In this document: positions 61,521 to 64,000 of the stretch, piece after piece
Layout of the letters: each line of letters starts with the position of its first letter
How positions within the stretch are numbered: the stretch's first letter is position 1
NCBI GenBank assembly: GCA_037957365.1
Contig: JARHVA010000002.1
Location: forward strand, 2,019,001-2,083,000
DNA length: 64,000 bases
From: Torreya grandis
Lineage: Eukaryota; Streptophyta; Pinopsida; Cupressales; Taxaceae
Reading direction: 5' to 3'
The notes under the pieces: generated by a model
Told to the model about the DNA's origin: nothing
The model's database searches: none
The model's input: only the letters and a program-made list of their open reading frames with translations
Position numbers and translations under genes: made by a program

Positions 61521-61577
61521 TAAGGTTGTAGGGAGCAGGTTTATGTTTGATTACAGGTCACTCTCAGGGGTTTCTAA

Positions 61578-62180
61578 TTGAGTGGGAGTATAGCAATGAC
61601 AGAAGAAAGTAAGCTAAGAATGGAGGAATTGAAAAGCATGAATGGTCAATTATGGTCTTATGAAAAGAAAGAGCAGGTAAAGAAATATTGTTGGTTGGTA
61701 TCAGATCAGCTTGAAGGAATTGAAGAAGCAGATGTTGCAGGTGTTGTTGCACAGGATGCTCTGGGATGTTTCTTGGATAAAGTTTAATCTTGGTTAATAG
61801 ATTATGTTGCCTCTTTCCATGCAGCCCCAAGTAGAGGGGTTGGTGAGCCTTGTCATAGTATTGGCAAAGGGGAAGTGAAGCTAAAATTGTAGGCAGCCAA
61901 CACATGGGTGTTGAAGGAGGTCATGCAGGTCCCAGTTCTGAAGATAAGGATAATTTCTTCAGGGAAGTTGAGTGATGAGAGATGCACAAGAACTCTCACA
62001 GTGGATGCACTTGAATTAGCTGGTGGTAAGAAAGCATGTACTCTTTATTTACTTGCTTATATTACTGATTCTTCTTCTATTATAGAGATGTGGCTTTCTA
62101 GGCTTGGTCACATGAGAAAAAAGGAGATGCATGTTCTTAACAGGAAGTCAGATGTCTTTGATAGACTTAAAAATTAGAAA
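61578..62180 (+). pseudogene. Element E gag remnant and GAG-pre-integrase domain
   Basis: 61578-61787 encodes TEESKLRMEELKSMNGQLWS followed by a Lys/Glu-rich helix, resembling the start of copia gag ('l.G.Ny..Wk'). A gap follows. 61908-62177 then ends in SSSIIEMWLSRLGHMRKKEM and HVLNRK, the GAG-pre-integrase motif (typically LWH.RLGHMs.kgm..L). The His before RLGH is replaced. The protease and integrase core expected between and after these pieces are absent. Confidence 0.75.
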
Positions 62181-62324
62181 GCCTTGGTGTTTATGGAGGA
62201 GATGGCGGATAGAGATCAGTGGAGAAGGCTGAGTAACTCTGAGCAGAGTAGTTTGGACAGGGATTTGATTCAAAGAAAGCTCGTAGGTAAAAAGTCATCA
62301 CTCAGAGGTGAACACAGGTACAAG

Positions 62325-62580
62325 TGTCGATCAAGGGGAACCAGCGTCGAACAGACAAGTGCCGATGTCGATCATGCGCAGACCAGAGCTGGTGGTGTCA
62401 AGAAGGGTAAGACCGACGTCAGTCAAGAGGATCGACATCGGCGATAGTAAGACTGACGTCGGTCAGAGGATCGACATCGGTAGAAGGTAGACACCAATGT
62501 TGGTGGGGTCGGTAGTCAGGACAGGTGCATGGAACCGATGTCAGTTAGATGCAGACTATGTGGTGACTGAGGTCGGTCAT
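62325..62580. repeat. GACGTCGG motif cluster inside element E
   Basis: GTGTCGATCAAG, AGCGTCGAAC, GCCGATGTCGATC, GACCGACGTCAGTCAAG, GATCGACATCGGCG, GACTGACGTCGGTCAG, GATCGACATCGG and GAGGTCGGTCA. Part is a near-tandem ~40-bp unit (62411-62488). It has the same vocabulary as the LTR cluster and occupies the place where integrase should be. Confidence 0.82.
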
Positions 62581-62839
62581 TGTAATAGATTTTGGGTGGA
62601 TAGCAAGCTATCAAGGAGTCTCAAATGCCTATGGGGAGGACTGAAAGTGGTAAGTAAGCCTCAAATTTGTTGTTCCTCTTCTTTTTACTCATTGCTTACT
62701 ACAGAGTAGGAAGGATCCAGGAAACAGTGGGAGCATGGCAGGAATATGATGCAGAACCAAACAGGAGATTTGGTAGGGTTTCCAGCCAGAAGAAATCACT
62801 GAGAGACGAATGGATACCTTAGTTAAAGAATAGAGAGAA

Positions 62840-63115
62840 TGGACATGTGAGACGAAAGGCCAGGTCATATGGTCTTGAGGAAGCTGCATGACAGTGGTAC
62901 AAGACTGACAGGTGGTACCAGATGGATGACAAAGCAGGGCTTTAATCAATGTCAGTATAACCATTGTGTTTGTCTTACTAGGTAGATGATGGTCGCAACA
63001 TTATCCTATTACTATATGTGGAGGATGAGCTTGGTGCAGGTTCAGACATACAGGGTTTTGCTGAGCTAAGGGTAAGGTTAGTTCAGTGGCATGTCATGAG
63101 GAATTTGGAGTAGCA
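62840..63115 (+). pseudogene. Element E reverse transcriptase, C-terminal half
   Basis: RSYGLEEAA, QWYKTDRWYQMDDKAGL, GFNQCQYNHCVCLT and, in another frame, DDGRNIILLLYVEDELGAGS trace copia RT from the 'LYGLKQAPRqWY' motif through 'YDHCVY' to the catalytic 'LLLYVDDML' box. YVDD has become YVED. Then FAELRVRL and the NLE..F segment follow. Frameshifts and stops are present. Confidence 0.8.
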
Positions 63116-63274
63116 AATTTCTTTGACATAAGTGTGTTCTAGAGACATGAAGATCATAGGTTGATTTGTCTCCAGATGATTGTGTGATACTGGTTAGCAC
63201 GTCGATGGTTGGACAGTTCACAAAATAGGGTCCTGATTCACATGATGAGGAACTAGACCTGGGTTGCCCATGCA

Positions 63275-63490
63275 GTGGGAGCTGTCAAAAAGTTTGGAGC
63301 CGATCTGGGAAAGAAGCACTGGAGGGTAGTTCAGTGGATTCTTAGGTATTTGAGAGGGACCAGCAGTAAGTCGACATGCTATGCAGGGTCAAGTTCTTTT
63401 CTACATGGGTTTGTAGATACGGATGTGGTAGGTTACTTGAATGATAGGAGGTTCACCATAGGGATTGTGGTGGTTGGTCTTCAAGGTTGA
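63275..63490 (+). pseudogene. Element E copia RNase H fragment
   Basis: GKKHWRVVQWILRYLRGTSS, KSTCYAG, FLHGFVDTDVVGYLNDRRFT and IGIVVVG match the copia region 'kkHW.avKwilRYLrgT....l.y' and 'l.GyvDaDyaGd.d.RrSttGyvf'. The catalytic Asp position is kept in VDTD. It ends before completion of RNase H, and stop codons follow. Confidence 0.88.
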
Positions 63491-63562
63491 GCTTGAAGAG
63501 GGATACAAGCCAGGAAATAGATTAGATGGGGTATAGGTACAGGTACAGTGCAGTTATTTATC

Positions 63563-63576
63563 TCCAAGTGGAAGAT
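63563..63576 (+). other. Element E polypurine tract
   Basis: TCCAAGTGGAAGAT abuts TGTTAGG of the 3' LTR. The form AAGTGGGAGATTGTTAGG is typical of plant copia elements. Confidence 0.85.
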
Positions 63577-64000
63577 TGTTAGGTTGTGCAGCTAAAAGCT
63601 TCACTGATGCAAACAAGGAAGGAGGTTGCTGAGTGTCATAGTCACTGACGTCGGTTAGGCCGACCGACGTCATCCAGTGGTGGACAGGAATGCAACTGAT
63701 GTCAGCAAGAGTCAGCCAATGTCGGTCACCTCCAGGCAGACAGGGACCAATGTTGGTCGCCTGTGCGGTTTTAAAACTATCGATTGCATGAACAGTTTGA
63801 TAACGAACCAAGTGTTTGCATGTTAAGAGCCAATTTTAGATTTGAAGCTATGGATCTAATTATTGTAATTAGGTGTCTAATTATTGTTTGCATGAGATCT
63901 ATATAATAGACTCATGGGCTGTACTGTAAAAGTGTGATAGAGAGTAAGAGAGCAAATATTAGCTCTTTCTGTGTGTGAAGAGAGCATGGTGTGTTCCTCC
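63577..64000 (+). mobile_element. Element E 3' LTR (truncated by window end)
   Basis: TGTTAGGTTGTGCAGCTAAA, then collinear with 60346-60765. It contains the motif cluster at 63643-63765 and the TATA box at 63900-63907. Confidence 0.92.

Larger units (their letters stand above)
60346..64000 (+). mobile_element. Element E: internally deleted Ty1/copia retrotransposon (continues past window)
   Basis: The 5' LTR is 60346-61506, the interior only 2.07 kb (61507-63576), and the 3' LTR runs from 63577 to beyond the end. It has a copia PBS (TGGTATCAG) and a copia polypurine tract (CAAGTGGAAGATTG). Coding pieces in order are gag, GAG-pre-integrase, the RT C-terminal half and RNase H. The integrase core and the first half of RT are missing, so it is non-autonomous. 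It is inserted in LTR D. Confidence 0.92.

Overview
The window looks like intergenic DNA of a large, AT-rich, repeat-dense plant nuclear genome. I see no intact host gene, rRNA, tRNA or CRISPR. Almost everything recognisable is a decayed transposable element: Ty3/gypsy and Ty1/copia LTR retrotransposons, a CACTA transposase, and a LINE-like tail. Coding frames are broken by many stops, and paired LTRs differ largely by C/T and G/A changes. The depth of nesting and decay would fit a gymnosperm, but that is inference; the sequence only shows 'plant'.

Layout. 1-731 is the 3' end of an LTR. It is followed by a ~198-bp tandem array (732-1805) and a cluster of a 15-bp motif (1806-2225). 2226-10021 is old AT-rich DNA with a long (TC)n tract and one faint minus-strand protease trace. 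10022-42282 is a nested composite. Outer element B (10027-42277, TSD AATAT) carries element A in its 5' LTR (14330-26129, TSD TCTTT/TCTTC) and element C in its 3' LTR (31147-38614, TSD CCTAT). The opposite B LTR keeps an uninterrupted empty site for each insertion. 43533-46267 is a minus-strand copia-like element. 46780-47440 is the RNase H tail of a LINE-like element. 47991-49900 is a CACTA TNP2/DUF4218 transposase remnant on the minus strand. 51558-54860 is an AT-rich knot of inverted repeats and (TA)n/(TG)n tracts. 55270-55550 is a zinc-finger gene fragment. 55663 onward is element D, whose 3' LTR is split by a deleted copia element E (60346 to beyond the window).

How the parts relate. A is the only element with a full gypsy set: gag, protease, an extra RNase H placed before the reverse transcriptase, RT, a degenerate native RNase H, and integrase. 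B, C and D carry no pol. They share with A the LTR termini (TGTTGACC...TCAACA), the sequence after the LTR and the block before the 3' LTR. Instead of pol they hold a common unrecognised coding region: a coiled coil, a W-x-K-I module, acidic repeats and a conserved C-terminus. The simplest reading is an autonomous element (A) with non-autonomous partners (C, D and the older B). The LTRs of A, C and D contain dense GGTTCA-motif clusters, and those of A and C also contain EcoRI-centred palindromes; both are unexplained.
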